A DNA stretch of 64,000 nt from Takakia lepidozioides (taxonomy: Eukaryota > Streptophyta > Takakiopsida > Takakiales > Takakiaceae), in NCBI GenBank assembly GCA_030704615.1, contig CM060734.1:28102042-28166041 (forward strand), in the 5' to 3' direction. The notes beneath the pieces are model-generated. The model searched no databases. It was not told the DNA's origin and was given only the letters and a program-made list of their open reading frames with translations. Position 1 is the first letter of the stretch. Each line of letters begins with the position of its first letter. Below are positions 1 through 12,461 of this stretch, one piece after another. Position numbers and translations under genes: made by a program.

Positions 1-3000
1 GGGAGGGGTACAGAGAGATATCCGGATGCATGCGGTACTGTGTGGTGAGTAGGTGCACAGGCACCCCAGCCTCCTGAAACCGCTCAAATAAGCTGTGTCC
101 AAATGCGGTTGCTGCAAGGCAAAAAAAAAAGTCTCTTAAAAAATGCTCATTTCAAAAACTACATGGACATGGTAGTAAAGAAAGAAAACAAAGAGTTAGC
201 CATCGAGGAAAGATAAAGCATAACAATAATATACTCTGACCGCAGACACCCTCCATGTCCGTACGCCGAATCAAAGAGACAGGCACAGAGAAAGAGAGAC
301 TCACCAGGTCGCTGAAACACAGTGGCAGGCAGTTGTTGGGGATCACCCACCATCACGCACCGGCCCTTCACCCTTTTCAGTGCTACCAAGACTTCTGCCT
401 CCACTGCCTGCATCCCACTGAGCCACATGAGAAACTGCCAGACCACCTGTTTCCAATTTCGAAAACAAGAGAAAGAGAAGCTGAGAGGGAGGAGCAGAGG
501 CACAAACCCTAAAGGTACCTCCTGGCACATGGTGGGCGAGAGGAAGCCTCAGTGACTGTCTTTGACCAAAAGGTCATGCCTGCCAATTTGGAGGAAGAGT
601 GAAAATGACCTAAAGGGGAGTCGAAATTCTTTGGTACATACAATTTTGCAGATGGAGGTCAGTATATAGTCATGATGGGCAAAACAAAAAAAATGCTTCC
701 TTGCACACTGCAATCAAGGTAGAAGTTTACGGTTTAGGGGGCCACGAACCTGAGCTGCTTCGTCTGGAAGTCCTCCAGCATACACACCCAACATGCACAC
801 ACATAGTAAATAGTAGAGGAGAATTTGGAGACAGAACAACATGGTCCTCCGCGGCAAAAGTCATTGGCCCTAATTCAATTTCTCTAGATGGTGAACCTAT
901 TGTGGTTGTATGTCAGATGACTAATTTTCTAGTACTTTGCATATAACTTCAAGAGTTTGAAATGCGAAGTGGGTGATAATTGACTCATTCCCGGTGAATC
1001 ATAGATCTATCCAGATGGCAGGAGAATCAATACATGCAACATACCAACTATAAGAACGTCAAACATCCGGTTGAGTTCCTCAAAAACACTATGGCCCGAA
1101 CCACTGAGAGTGGCACATACAACTGATGCTCCTTCAAGTATGTCAATCCATGGCCTTCGGTTTCCACCTTTTGAGAGCCGACTGGCCAGGCTGTCCATGC
1201 ACACTGTTTGAACCATGGGGTGCATAACTTTCACTGACCCAAATCGAACCAGTGCACCGTCCATGGGACTAAAGGAGTTCCCAGCTTTGTCCAGCATGCA
1301 ATGCATCAGTCGGGCTGCAATTTCATCTAGTGCTGCATTTGAGGGTGCACAGACTAGCACCTTCACCCTGCAATTTTGTCAAAGATTTCTGCTTAATTTC
1401 CCACAGGATGACATCTTCAACTTTTCCTTTAATCCAAGACTTGTCCTTGTTGTCTTCAATGCTATTGAGCTCAAAAAAACTTGCCGAACAGTCCAGGACA
1501 CCGCTTGAGCCCAATTTGATGCCTAATCGTAAACAACAAGATGCAACTTGGGCTGTTGGACAAGATCACAAATGCTCCAATATACAGTCAACAGCCTGTT
1601 GTTCAACTTATTCATCAGTTAACTTGCGGAATCTGCCTCCATACAACATTTTCCAACCCAACTTCATCAGCACAAACATTATATCTGGATTCCAAATCAC
1701 TCCAGCTGATCAGGGCTGTGACACCAAGTAGAGAGACTCATTTATTCTTACCGGGATTTGGATAGACCAGAAAACACTCAGGGACAATTCCCTTGCTTAT
1801 GATGTACCCTTAACAGAGCACAGGCCCATGGGGTACTATACTTCCCAGCGAGGTGTGGTGTTGGCTGTATAGAGACTCAACTCTAACTTGTCATAGGGCT
1901 CATGCACAGCAAACAAAAATCCATTAACAGGAAATCGAGAAGAAATTTATGAGCTGACATTGAAAGCCTAGAAAACAGAGGTTGATTCTAGCAGAGATCG
2001 TCCACCGCCTCTAGCTTGGAACAAATGTGGCGTGTCTGTCTGTGCTTGTGCTGCCGAGGATGTGCAGAGAGGAGAAACCCAAAAAAAAACTCTGAAACAA
2101 CCACTAACATCCACAGGAGAAAGACAATAAGAATAAACATATGACCATGGGAACATTCTGCTTTCCCTCTTAAGATGGCACACCCTGAGACAATGTACAG
2201 GAGTTGGAAAAAAATGGACAGGCCACAGTACATCCTTAGATATAGTTCTGTGCATGGGTGAGGCCATTTGGAAGTCAGTCTCCATTGGAAGGGAAAAGGT
2301 TGTGCAGAATTACCCTGGTTCTTCAGTTACTAATGCTGACACCATTCCTGTTACAAAATGCATGCAACCACAACAGCAGTGTTACACCAGATATAAACCA
2401 AGCTCAGGGACAATTGGTCCTCTATTCGTTGGTAAAACAAAACCGTTGGTTGCCCCTTCTTTTCAGGATGCATAACTGCATAATTTCATATTGCCGACCA
2501 CCTGTCATACAGCCACATGCAGTGCATCTTACAGGGTACATGTGGATGATCAGTTAGATACTTTCTTGTGGCTATAAATTGTGATATCAAATTGCCAGTG
2601 ATAACCATTCAGGTAAGGCCTCATTGTGCATATCACATCATGCAATCGTCATAACTGGTAGGCAAATGCTTGGACATGCTTCAATCCAGCTGCAGACAAG
2701 GCTTATAAGACTCACCAACAATTGTAGATGTCTGCGGCAGACTCCATATGATGAAAGCAGACATTCGGTGGGAGTGGACTCACATGCCAAAGGACACATA
2801 AAGAGTGAGCTAGTACCAGAGCACATTTCACCCCAAGTTTCATAGCAACCTCTGGTGAATATGGTGCATTTGTAAAAGTGCTTGGAGCTGCAGCAAATGT
2901 AAAACCTCAGTACAAGTAGGGTCACTTTAGCAATGGTGTACAGCATCATACCTTGCCAGTTCCTGGAGGACCTGCAACACCCACCATCTCACACAAATGA

Positions 3001-6000
3001 CAGACAGATTTTTAGGGGGCCAATTAGCAACAAAAGAACTGCAGCTGCTCTTTGGACAGTGATTTGAAGAAGTGTGAACATCAGCACGTTTGCGAGGATT
3101 TAACCCCTCAATTCTACAAAGATGGGTATCATGTGCGACAAGCTAAGAGAGGGCCTTTAAATCTCCACCGTAAGTATACATCACTATGCCTCTTTACTGC
3201 AACAACTTTATGATGTACACAGAAAGCCCAGAGAAAAACTAGTTCACTGGATGCCGATGAGACCAAAAGAAAGCTCCATCCACAACCAAAGACATAACCC
3301 CCCAAAAGTTGAGAGATCCTGAGAGAGGCCTCTAAAGGTAGACAACACAGACAAGGCCACAGACCATCTATGAAGACACGAGTGGTCATCTTATGCTTTC
3401 TCCTGACACACAACAGTCAGACAACAAACACTTGCACACAAATGCATGTTGAATTGAAGCCTTCCCACCTTGCACAAGCAGGAACCCCTGCCGCAGCCTC
3501 AGTAGAGCAGAAACAGCTAGCAATTGCAAGGTGTTCAGTATCTTGCGAGAATTGAAATTGTCCAGAGCTTCAGAGTTGAGCTGTAGGTTGGGATGTCCAT
3601 CTGACACATCTTCTGGGGCTGGAGGAGGGGACAAAAAATTGGTGTTGACCATAGGGTCCAGAAGCTGCTGCTGCAATGGACTGTAAATCTCGGAAACCGT
3701 TGACACAGCCATGTACATTCGGCGCATGGTGACTAAGTTGGCCATTCTCAGTAGGACACACTGGCCCCCACACCCAGGTACACCACCAATATATGCAAAT
3801 AAGGAAATCTGTAGTGGCTTTATTTCTAGCACAACCTTCTACAGAATGTACCTATACAGATGAAGGTTGAAGACACCAGTGATGAATGAATTAGTGATGA
3901 AAAGTTGGTAAGAGTTAATAAGATCTAAAATATCTTGAAAGACCACATCAGATGGTCAAATTTAAGGCTAATGAGGGGCTACATGGTTTCAGCATCGATA
4001 GGAATGACCTGGCCCTACATATGTCAGGAGTAGAGTCAGACTCTTCTCCTTAAACTGTACATAAACTCTGAAGCTGGATGTCTTGGGGGCACAATGAACA
4101 GAAACAACCACCAAACCTGGCTGAGCGAAAAGTCCCAGGCAACTCGTGTTCTAAGAAGAGCAATCGTGGACCGGTCCCCATAATTAACAACTGCTAGTGC
4201 TTTGAAGTCCTTCGTCTTTGGAACCATCATACACAGCAGTTCACCTGCCTCTAGTTTTAGACTCGGGCCTTCTGCATGTTCTGCCTCAATGTAATGGAAT
4301 GGATCACCTGGCGCCTGGATCATACCGCGCAGCTGCCACTGAGTTGTCAATCCCCGCCCTTGGCTTCGACCTAGCATTTTATGTGACAGATAAAAGCATC
4401 CGCATACCAAGGGAAACAAAGAAAGTTAAAAAACAAAAACCCTTTGTTCAAAATATGGACAAATTTGTTGACCCAGCTGCTACACTGACGCAAGCATTTA
4501 GCGGCTAATCACTTGACCTACAAACTCTGCTTGAGAACAAAACAGATCGTGGTTAGTTAGACATACACCATGCCAAGCCAAACATTGAAACTGTGGCATT
4601 ACCCAGACCTTTCAAAGAGATCTCTTTGTTATTCAAGACACAAAATATAACACCAAGTTGGACCCAAAAAAGAACAACAAAAAGTCCCTGATGAAACATC
4701 ATCATCCGTAATGCTGCAGACTCCCCTGCAAGTAGTCTTGAGATGGGAACACTTACAAGAATCTCGCATGGACTGATAGCTTGGCCCATCATTGGTCTCC
4801 TGGTCCACTGCATACTGTTCCCAGTCATTCAGAAGCATGGCCCTCCCCTCCTCTACTATCAGCCCCTGGATAACTTGCACATAGGCTGCCAGCGACCCAA
4901 ACTTGGAGGGTAAGGGAGCATGGCGGCTTGCATGGGTTTGCTGGATTTGGTTGTCCCCAGCATCCGATTCTTGCCAAGGGCCTTGAGTCCCCAAAATCGC
5001 CCAGTCAAAATGGTCTTCAGGGGGTGCATCTAAGGAGAGAGGATGGGCAACTTTCCGAATCCTGCCAAAACTGGTTGCTTGAGATTTGATCTGCAACAAG
5101 TATAAATAACATGTAGTTTCAAACCACCGATTCCAACATGAACTGAAGATATCCCAGGCAGGGTAGATAAGAGAACAGCAACAAATAGCCTGATTGCGAG
5201 GTTCAGAGTTCCAACATGTTCAAAGAAGTGAAGACTGGCCAACAAAACAGAAGTTGCAGACCCACCTGATTCTGCCAGTATTTTCTGCTGGTGGTGTCAT
5301 CACCACTACAGGATGATGAACCACTCGTAGAACTGCTTGAAGGATCTGACACCCTCTTCTTAGGCTGCCATGTGGTGATTGGAATGGTAGCTGCAGATAC
5401 AACCCTTCCCTCCTCACTTCTCGTTCTTGCAGGGCTAGGTTTTTGCTTGCTGGAGATATCTGAGCCACTGCTAGATGAAGGCTCTGACGAGCTTGTTACC
5501 TCATCAGAAACATGATTGATCGGCCTGGGAGGAATAAACCTGTTCAGGCCCATTACAACCATTCGGAGTCAATCGTAACATGTCAGAGCCACTATGTGAG
5601 TCCTCTGACCCACTGCACAATTACACCATACAGCTGCTGCTTCTGGCAGACTTATTCCCCTGATATGGATGTGTCTGGTCCATGCCTTGCAAGATGAAAT
5701 AGAGGCCTTTGGAACACACTTACTCCCAAACCACCTATACACAGATCAAATGCGTAACCATCCTATACATGTCAATCTATTCATTCTGTCCTTAACAGAT
5801 ATAGGACTGACCTTTCGGGCTGTTTCTCCTTCTTACTACCTGGAGACTGGCTCGTCTCCCTTCTTTCTCCTTGGATCTCCTCCTTGTCTCTCATAGCCCA
5901 GTCAACCTCCTTACTATGCTTTGGTGAGAGCATGGCTGGCTGCTGCTGACCCTCCGATGGAGACCCCTCTGCTCCATGCAGTAGCAGCTGACGTGAGCCT

Positions 6001-7253
6001 GCACCAACTGTAATCTCACATTGGTTCGCTTCCATGTAAAGAAAATTCTCTTCACAACCCCATCACCCTCTCAGATTTCAAACCAAGAGTACAAGCCGAG
6101 AAGTATTTTGGTAAATACTACTTTGAACGACCCTGCAATCAGTAAACTTCACCTATCTTGCAAACTGTAGAAAGCAGTTGCACCACATCCAAGCATACAA
6201 GTAACACAACCAGACTTATCCAAACAAAGGGTGGGATAGTCAAATAATTTTGATGCAAAAGGCATCATAGTACCTGGTGAATCTGCAGAGAGATTCTGGA
6301 CCTCTGTAACGCCTGGCACTGAAGGATCTACAGGTTTGTGCAATCCAATAAGAAGTTCAGGAGCATCCTCGAATCGCTTTGGATCTGGGTTGTAGCCTGT
6401 AGACAAACCAGACTGAATGAAAGGGCTTGACTAGAAGTCCCCACTTGAGTTGTGAATACCCACCTGTAGCCAGACAAAACCTCTGGGGGTGCCCAACAGA
6501 GATGAAGGGAAGACACCACCCAAGTACAGGCCATATTAAAAGGTATGCAGTACCTACCACTGCTCCTTTCTCATTCACACACACGAGAGTGTGTCAGCAG
6601 TTGCAAACACTCCGAGACATGTTGGATTTTGTGTCGAGTAGAGGGTGACATTAGTAGGTTGGAAATAGCAGAATGCTTTTCCAATTAAAACCCAGACACA
6701 GAAGATTGGTTTTGAAAACGTCACTTACAAGGGAAATCAGAAAGGAAGACCACAGGATAGACGACGCAGACAACCTGGACACGCTTTGACACAATCCTAC
6801 TCTGTACAAACAGCAAAAGAATGACCAGCTAGGTGATAGTATCTGCAGCTAATCCCGTACAACCCCTTTGTCAGCACCTGCATAGGACATCCCGGGTCCC
6901 CATTGTGCAGAGAATGTCAGCACTATGCAACCCTTGTCAGATCTTATCGCAGTAGGATATCTCAATTCAGTATAGAAGTACCAGACCGTGTTGATGATGC
7001 TTTTCTTACTTCATAAGGCAAACATCATCAGCAACAGCATGAGCGTACCACGCGGGAATGTTGGCGCCAAAAAACGATCAAACAGAAAGACACAGTGAGC
7101 ACGGAGCTCTTGCAGCTCCATCTCCAGCCTCTCCACATCCACCCGTCTCGCCCTCACCAGGTCCACCAGCGCCTTTTCGGCCACCTCCTGTACTGAAATC
7201 TCCCTTGCAGCCATGATCTCGCCCCCCTCCTCCCCCGCCAATGAACCGGACAT
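1..7253 (-). CDS. SEN1/senataxin (plant MAA3)-like superfamily 1 helicase, multi-exon, 3' end outside window
   Basis: The family unwinds RNA:DNA hybrids in the nucleus during transcription termination and RNA processing; that role is family knowledge. Exons run right to left: first exon from Met 7,253 (or 7,214) to about 7,046, then about 6,274-6,399, 5,812-6,035, 5,267-5,560 (Ser-rich linker), 4,755-5,094 and 4,121-4,320 (SEN1-type N-terminal region), 3,469-3,760 (ends GFLLVQ), 2,953-2,972 (Walker A), 2,716-2,731, 2,314-2,347, 1,045-1,367 (CAPSNAALDEI, CATLSGSG), 750-763 (DEAAQ, Walker B), 305-407 (VGDPQQLPATV) and 1-111 (SLFERF, QYRMHPDI). From 3,760 leftward every junction has GT-AG ends and keeps frame, so the helicase core looks functional. 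The first exons are less certain, and one or two may be missing between 6,400 and 7,000. Helicase motifs V and VI lie beyond the left edge. Confidence 0.88.
750..763 (-). other. 14-nt microexon carrying the helicase Walker B DEAAQ
   Basis: The minus strand shows an AG acceptor, 14 nt encoding the last two bases of an Asp codon then Glu-Ala-Ala-Gln, and a GT donor. It joins the exon ending FDVLIV (1,045) to the exon starting AVEAEVLVAL (407) in perfect phase, giving the DEAxQ box expected at this point in SEN1/UPF1 helicases. Confidence 0.82.
2314..2972 (-). other. Three consecutive microexons (20, 16 and 34 nt) encoding the helicase Walker A region
   Basis: 2,953-2,972 encodes GPPGTGK, 2,716-2,731 encodes TSTIV plus one base, and 2,314-2,347 encodes GMVSALVTEEP. 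Each is flanked by AG before and GT after on the minus strand. Phases fit exactly: the 3,469-3,760 exon ends after one base of a codon, and the 34-nt exon ends with two bases that the 1,045-1,367 exon completes. They are too short for ordinary ORF finding and would be missed by most gene predictors. Confidence 0.85.
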
Positions 7254-7376
7254 TCAAGAAGACAATAACCCCTAAACCCTCTCTCATGAAATAACCTTAC
7301 ACTAGGGTAGCCTGTGCCGTTGGCCCAAGTGTCCAATGTCATCTATGTTATCGAAGTCTAATCAATTTTTTCCACA

Positions 7377-7478
7377 GAACCTACGACCTGATTTGAACCG
7401 GAGACCTTTTCCTTGATATCTCTCCCGTCGAGGTTCCGATCATTGTGGCGCGAAAGCCACTTTGCTATTTTTTGCGAA
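7377..7478 (-). repeat. tRNA-derived SINE-like copy 1 (A and B boxes)
   Basis: On the minus strand, TAGCAAAGTGG (7,457-7,467) matches a Pol III A box and CGGTTCAAAT (7,391-7,400) a B box. The spacing of about 57 nt suits a tRNA-Leu/Ser-like head with a long variable arm. Partial copies keep the B box near 7,768-7,777 and 8,498-8,507. Confidence 0.5.
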
Positions 7479-7879
7479 CCAAAAGTAGTTGAAATTCCAC
7501 ATCACCCACACCTGAGGTCCAAAAATTATGAGACCAAGCCCATGCACTCCTCCTCATTGAGGGCTTTCCAATGGTACCAAGCACTAGGGGCCGGGGCTTC
7601 CCGGTTTGGGACATCTCAACGTGACAAAACAAACAAAACAAAACAAACAAACAAACTGTAGCCTGTGTCGTTAGCCCAAGTGTCCAATGTCATCTAAGTC
7701 CAAGTGCACCAATATATGAAGCAAGCCATATCTAATCATTTTTTTTGCCACAGAGCCTACGACCAGATTTGAACCAGAGACCGTTTCCTTGATTTCTCTC
7801 TTGTCGAGGCTCCAATCATTGTTCAGCGACCAAAAGTACTTGAAACCCGTTTTAGCCATATCTCATCGTTTTTTTCTTC

Positions 7880-7985
7880 GAGAGCCTACGACCAGATTTG
7901 AACTAGAGATCTTTCCCTTGATATCTCTCATGTCGAGGCTCCAACCATTGTCCAAGGATTGCCCACTTAGCTATTTTTCGTGAAT
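7880..7985 (-). repeat. tRNA-derived SINE-like copy 2 (A and B boxes)
   Basis: The minus strand has TAGCTAAGTGG at about 7,962-7,972 and AGTTCAAATC at about 7,896-7,905, with the same intervening block (GAGATATCAAGG) as the copy at 7,377. This indicates a dispersed family, not a chance match. Confidence 0.5.
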
Positions 7986-9029
7986 TTCCAGCGACCAACA
8001 GTACTTGAATTCCACATCTCCCACACAACAAGTCCAAAAATTGTGAGACCAAGCCCGTGCACCCCTCCTCGTCGAGGGCTTTCCAATGGTACCAAGCATC
8101 ACCTCCCGGTTGGGGACATCTCAACGTGGCAAAACAAAACAAAACAAAACAAACTGACTTGCTTCATATATTGACTAGGGTAGCTTGTGCCGTTGGCCCA
8201 AGTGTCCAGTGTCATCTAAGCCCAAGTGCAATCTCCTATGTATCCAAAGGCATCTCCCACGTGCGTCTCCCATGTCGAGGCCCATCTAAGCCTAGTGTGC
8301 AATCTCCTATGTATCCAAAGTACGTCTCCCATGTCAAGGCCTGATTAATTTTTGTCCACGAATTTATTGAGTAATATATCCTATCATTATTGATATATCT
8401 CCCGTCTTTAGGGTAGCGTGTGCCGGTGGCCCAAATGTCCAATGTCATCTACGTCATCTAAGTCTAATCATTTTTTTTCCACAGAGCCTACGACCGAATT
8501 TGAACCGGAGACCTTTCCCTTGATATCTTTCCTATCGCTTCGGCCTATGTGTGAAGAATTGAAATCTAAGACCAAGTGCAATTTCCTATGTATCCCAGTG
8601 CGTCTCCTATGTCGAGGCCCAAATGCGACCTCTAGGATAGCCTGTGCCGTTGGGCCAAGTGTCCAGTGTCATTTAAGCCCAAGTGTAAGATCTTTTATGT
8701 ATCCCACATCTCTTATGTCGAGGCCCAAGTGCGACCTCTAGGGTAGCATGTGTCGTTGGCCCAAGTGTCCAATGTCATCTAAGTCATCTAAGTCTAATCA
8801 TTTTTCTTCTCCTATGTCGAGGCCCATGTGTCAATAATTGGAATCTAAGACCAAGTGCAATTTCCTATGTATCCGAGTGCATCTCCTATGTCGAGGCCCA
8901 TCCAAGCCCTAGTGCAATCTTTTATTCATGTATCCAAGTGCATCTCCAATGTAGAGGCCCAAGTGTCCAATGTCATCTAAGTCATCTAGGTCTAATCATT
9001 TTATTTCCACAGAGCCATCTCTAGTGTAG

Positions 9030-10115
9030 CCTACAATGTATTAAGTTACAAGATCTCTCCTAAACCTGCGAGAGCACTTACCTAGACGGAGGCCGTCACT
9101 TCCTCGCCCCTACCAATGGGTGATCCAGGTACTGAGGTAAGCAAATCCAATAAAAAATAAGATCTACAGGAATTTTCCTACCTAAAAAATGGGTGGCCTC
9201 TCCCGATCTTCGGGTGGTGGGGAACGGTCCCTGGAAATTGATGACTTGGTCGGCGATGGTCCGACACAATGGGCAACAACCCAAGTAACCAACTTGCCAA
9301 GCGAGATGTGCTTCCACTGCGGATTGCACATTAAGATATCCCAAAAAAAAAGGTTGACAACACACAGGCCAACGCGTGTTGAACCTGAAGAAAGAAGAAA
9401 TGGGCGTCGTGAAAGCCTTCTTTCCCAACGGGCCTACCCTAGCCGAGATCCAATATCCCCTATACTCCTCGGCGATATCCAAGATGTGTTTCACATCAAT
9501 CTGCAAATATCAATGGCGTCCTCCGTCGTCACCGGATCGAGTTCCGAAAATGACGCGATAGAGGCCGGTGACACGTGCCTCAAATGATAGATAGAAGCCA
9601 TGGGCATCCATCTGAGTAGTCATACTGCATCTCCATAAATGCCATGACATTAGTATTTCCAAAGGAATTTCAGCATTCAGCCTATGAAATGGGGGTTTCA
9701 ATCCTCCCTGGTAGGTGGTTCCTCAACAACACCCAAATTAATCAAACGCATATATGCAATGTATAACAAAGTATAAGCAGCTACAAGAATGAGTACAATG
9801 CCTGTTACTTCATCCATGTAAAAAAAAACGGAAGCTTCCTGACTAATTACTTACCTCCCGGCAGACGCACAATTTATATGACGAGCCCTGGACGCGCGCG
9901 GTCAGGGTGACGGCATACTAGCGCCGCATCCAAGTGCTCCACCCAGTCTGATTGGTCTGCCGACACATAATTCCGCCATGTCTCCTGCGCCGTTGCCGTC
10001 TCCTTGGTGGGGAGGGGTCGAGGTATGTAGCGGAATGGGTTGGGCTCAAGGAACCGCCCACCCGACTGTGGTTAGTGCACGGGTCCGCGGCAATGCTAGT
10101 GGCGAGAATCCTCAA
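9030..10115. other. Intergenic stretch, no recognised gene
   Basis: Overlapping open frames occur on both strands (9,096-9,506 minus, 137 codons; 9,189-9,587 plus, 133 codons). Neither has a motif I recognise. The minus frame has a CCPLC-type cysteine cluster that could be a worn retroelement fragment, but this is too weak to call. Confidence 0.3.
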
Positions 10116-10335
10116 ACAATTATAATTCTACCGGCAAAGATAATACAATTTCTTTACCAAAAAAAGTATGACGCCTCCCGAAGGGAGCGTAACTTATGGT
10201 GTCACTTGACCCCGAAGGGCTACTGCCTTCCAGCAGGAAGGTTGACACCTTCATGACACACCAGACGGTGGTTTGAACCCACAACCACATCCAACGTGGT
10301 ATGTGCCCATTATCACTGGGCTACATGCTAGTTGT
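10116..10335 (-). repeat. tRNA-derived SINE
   Basis: Minus strand: TAGCCCAGTGATAATGG (A box, about 10,308-10,323), GGTTCAAACC (B box, 10,270-10,279), a body with two CTTCGGG hairpin-like segments, and an AT-rich tail ending near GTAAAGAAATTGTATTA. Box order and spacing are those of a tRNA-related SINE head followed by an unrelated tail. It differs in sequence from the 7-8 kb SINE-like family. Confidence 0.62.
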
Positions 10336-10339
10336 CTAC

Positions 10340-11677
10340 AATTTCTATTTCATAAGGCGAGGTTGCGTTTCTAGTTCCTACAGTCTTTTTCTGTATTTTT
10401 AGCTTTTTAATTGCCCTCCAAGTCTTTGTTTATTACTACGTCCTACTAGCCTAAACCCCCGAGCCGCTTATAGCCGATGTCCCTTCACAAAGCACCTACC
10501 GGGTTTAGGGAGAAAGAGAGATCATCCCTTCCTCAAGGCCCCTCCGATTCCTGGGTGGTTGAATTCAAGCACCTCTCAGGACGAGCCAACACCCGTTCCG
10601 AACCTCCCAAATCTAGGGGCCGAAGGGTTTAAATCAATTCCAAAGCTATAAGCCAATTTCTCCTATTTTCCTTTCCAACAAATAACCTCAAATAAATAAA
10701 TAAATGGAAAAATAATAAAAATGACCCCTGGGCAGAGAATCTGCTCTAGATCCCAAGGATCCAGGAATTACCTGCAGAGGCCACGGGGAACGCCTTGAGA
10801 ACGCACCTGATCGTTGGGGACCCCGCCAAAACGTGCGTGGTACTGCCGCGACCTACTTGCCTGGTGGGCCCAGCCGATTCTCCTTCCAGACTCTTATAGG
10901 ATATAATTAAATAAGGAAGCAAGAGCGCTTTCCTACTGTAGAATAAGTCATCCCCTACCTTTCTCCCTTTCACTATTCACTACTGTAGCCTAAAAACTAA
11001 GATAGAATAGTTTGTACCCAAAACCTCTTTGCCGTTGTCTTGGCGTGTAGCTTGGGGCTCAGGGCTCCTCACTCTCAAAGGCCCGATCCAAAAGAGAGGC
11101 CACTCTCTAAGCTATCTCCTCCCCGGCTCTCAGATTTTTCCTACCATTAAATATGTTGATACAGCAAAAATCAAAGCTAAGGGGCTATCCCCAATAAACA
11201 ATAGAAAAGGGTTCAAAAACCCCCTTAAACACCCCCCCCACGGGGGCGTCTGATGGGTAAAAGCTCCCTGGACGCGTGGCGGAGCCCGCTTGTTACCCAG
11301 CAATCCGTCCAGTGTATGTCTGCTACGTCGTCCAGCGGTCCGCCGCCAATCGCGGCCGCTCGGCGGTCCTGCGCGCGGGGCTCTCAGCCTGCCCGCACGC
11401 TTCTGCTCTGCCGCACATGTGTGTCATTTCCTCAAGTACGACAGTCAACGCAGGCCCTGCGCCCTCAATGCCTCGGCGCGTGGCTGCGGGGGTCCAGCGC
11501 ACAAAGTTCCCTCACATCCTAAGCTTATGGTGACTCTATCCCTGCTTGAGCGGGCCTCAATGGCGCCTCATAATGGGAATAAACAACAAAAAACAAAAAA
11601 ACGAAACCACACCCCCTACTCTAAGATCTCTCTGTCTTTTGGGGGGGTTAGTGAGTTAGTATAGCCACCTTGGCCCT
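10340..11677. other. Intergenic stretch, no gene seen
   Basis: It contains AT-rich runs (10,690-10,730) and a GC-rich block (11,230-11,510) whose short open frames overlap one another on the plus strand. No domain, repeat boundary or RNA gene is recognised. Confidence 0.3.
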
Positions 11678-12201
11678 TGTCGTGCGCATACGTATCACTA
11701 CACAACTACATCGCTGTCCAAACTACACCACACATATATGGACAATAAAGTAGTCTGCCACAATGATAAGAGAACTAAAATCACACTGTTGACACAAGAA
11801 CATGAAATACAACACCATCACTCATTAAACTAAGAGTCGAGCCAGGGGCACCCCAAGCTATGGGGACTCCACCCCACAACATCTTATTCTCCCTTCATAA
11901 GCACACTCAGATTCTAAGCAGTGAAGGAGCTCGGTTGTGCAGGCTCAACTCGAGAGAGATGAGCCACACAAATGACGCTCTCGTGAAGATAAGATGGTTC
12001 AGGTGTCAAGCTAAACTTGACACCTGACTTAACACTTGAACTAAATCCAAGTGTTAAATACAAATAACTAGCTTTATTCTAGTTAGTTTCACACTGTGTT
12101 TATTTAACTTGACAGCTGTCGTGCGCATACGTATCGCTACACAACTACATCGCTGTCCAAACTACACCACACATATATGGACAATAAAATAGTCTGCCAC
12201 A
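11678..12201 (-). repeat. 3' LTR of methyltransferase/PHD retroelement copy A (524 bp)
   Basis: The LTR starts TGTCG and ends CCACA in plus orientation and abuts a polypurine tract (minus GGGGGGCGAT) at about 12,202. An 85-bp block is present at both ends (11,678-11,762 and 12,117-12,201) with about two mismatches. Between them lie strong stem-loops at 12,000-12,026, 12,031-12,055 and 12,066-12,084. The LTR of copy C has the same architecture. Confidence 0.75.
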
Positions 12202-12461
12202 ATCGCCCCCCTAGCTGGTGGATAGGTCCCTCTAACTCCAGATAGCTACAAGATGTAATAGCCACAGCAGTACTAAGTCCTCTATCACTGTCCCTATTGT
12301 ACTCAAACTCTATAGACCAAGAGGCCGGGTACAAGAGTAGCTCCATCGTTAGTCGCCGTCTTGCAATCTGTGAACTTGAGTCAGGATCTCGTGTGTTCAA
12401 GGTCTCCTAATAGCTTGGCCTTGCATTTCTTGTTAGCCTTCCATGGTTGTATCCACTCCCA

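Larger units (their letters stand above)
7300..9020. repeat. Degenerate tandem repeat field with interspersed SINE-like copies
   Basis: A unit beginning TAGGGTAGCCTGTGCCGTTG and continuing through a GTCCAATGTCATCTAAG-like stretch recurs near 7,307, 7,657, 8,176, 8,410, 8,635, 8,740 and, in part, 8,955. It alternates with CTCCTATGTCGAGGCCCAAG-like blocks. Spacing is irregular and copies are diverged. Short ORFs here (7,413-8,741) only read through the repeats, and no gene is supported. Confidence 0.6.

Noticed and set aside
7011-7342. Several alternative minus-strand ORFs at the 5' end of the helicase gene
   Set aside because: Only the frame starting MSGSLAGEEGG/MAAREIS gives a non-repetitive N-terminus. 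The Gly-rich alternatives are frame shadows.
9096-9587. Overlapping ORFs on both strands as a gene
   Set aside because: There is no domain, no splice-consistent extension and no homolog elsewhere in the window.
10260-10340. Functional tRNA gene
   Set aside because: A and B boxes are present but acceptor and anticodon stems do not form, and an A/T-rich SINE body follows.
11230-11540. GC-rich block as a gene or RNA gene
   Set aside because: Three overlapping plus-strand frames are all open because of base composition. There are no tRNA boxes, no rRNA similarity and no conserved motif.
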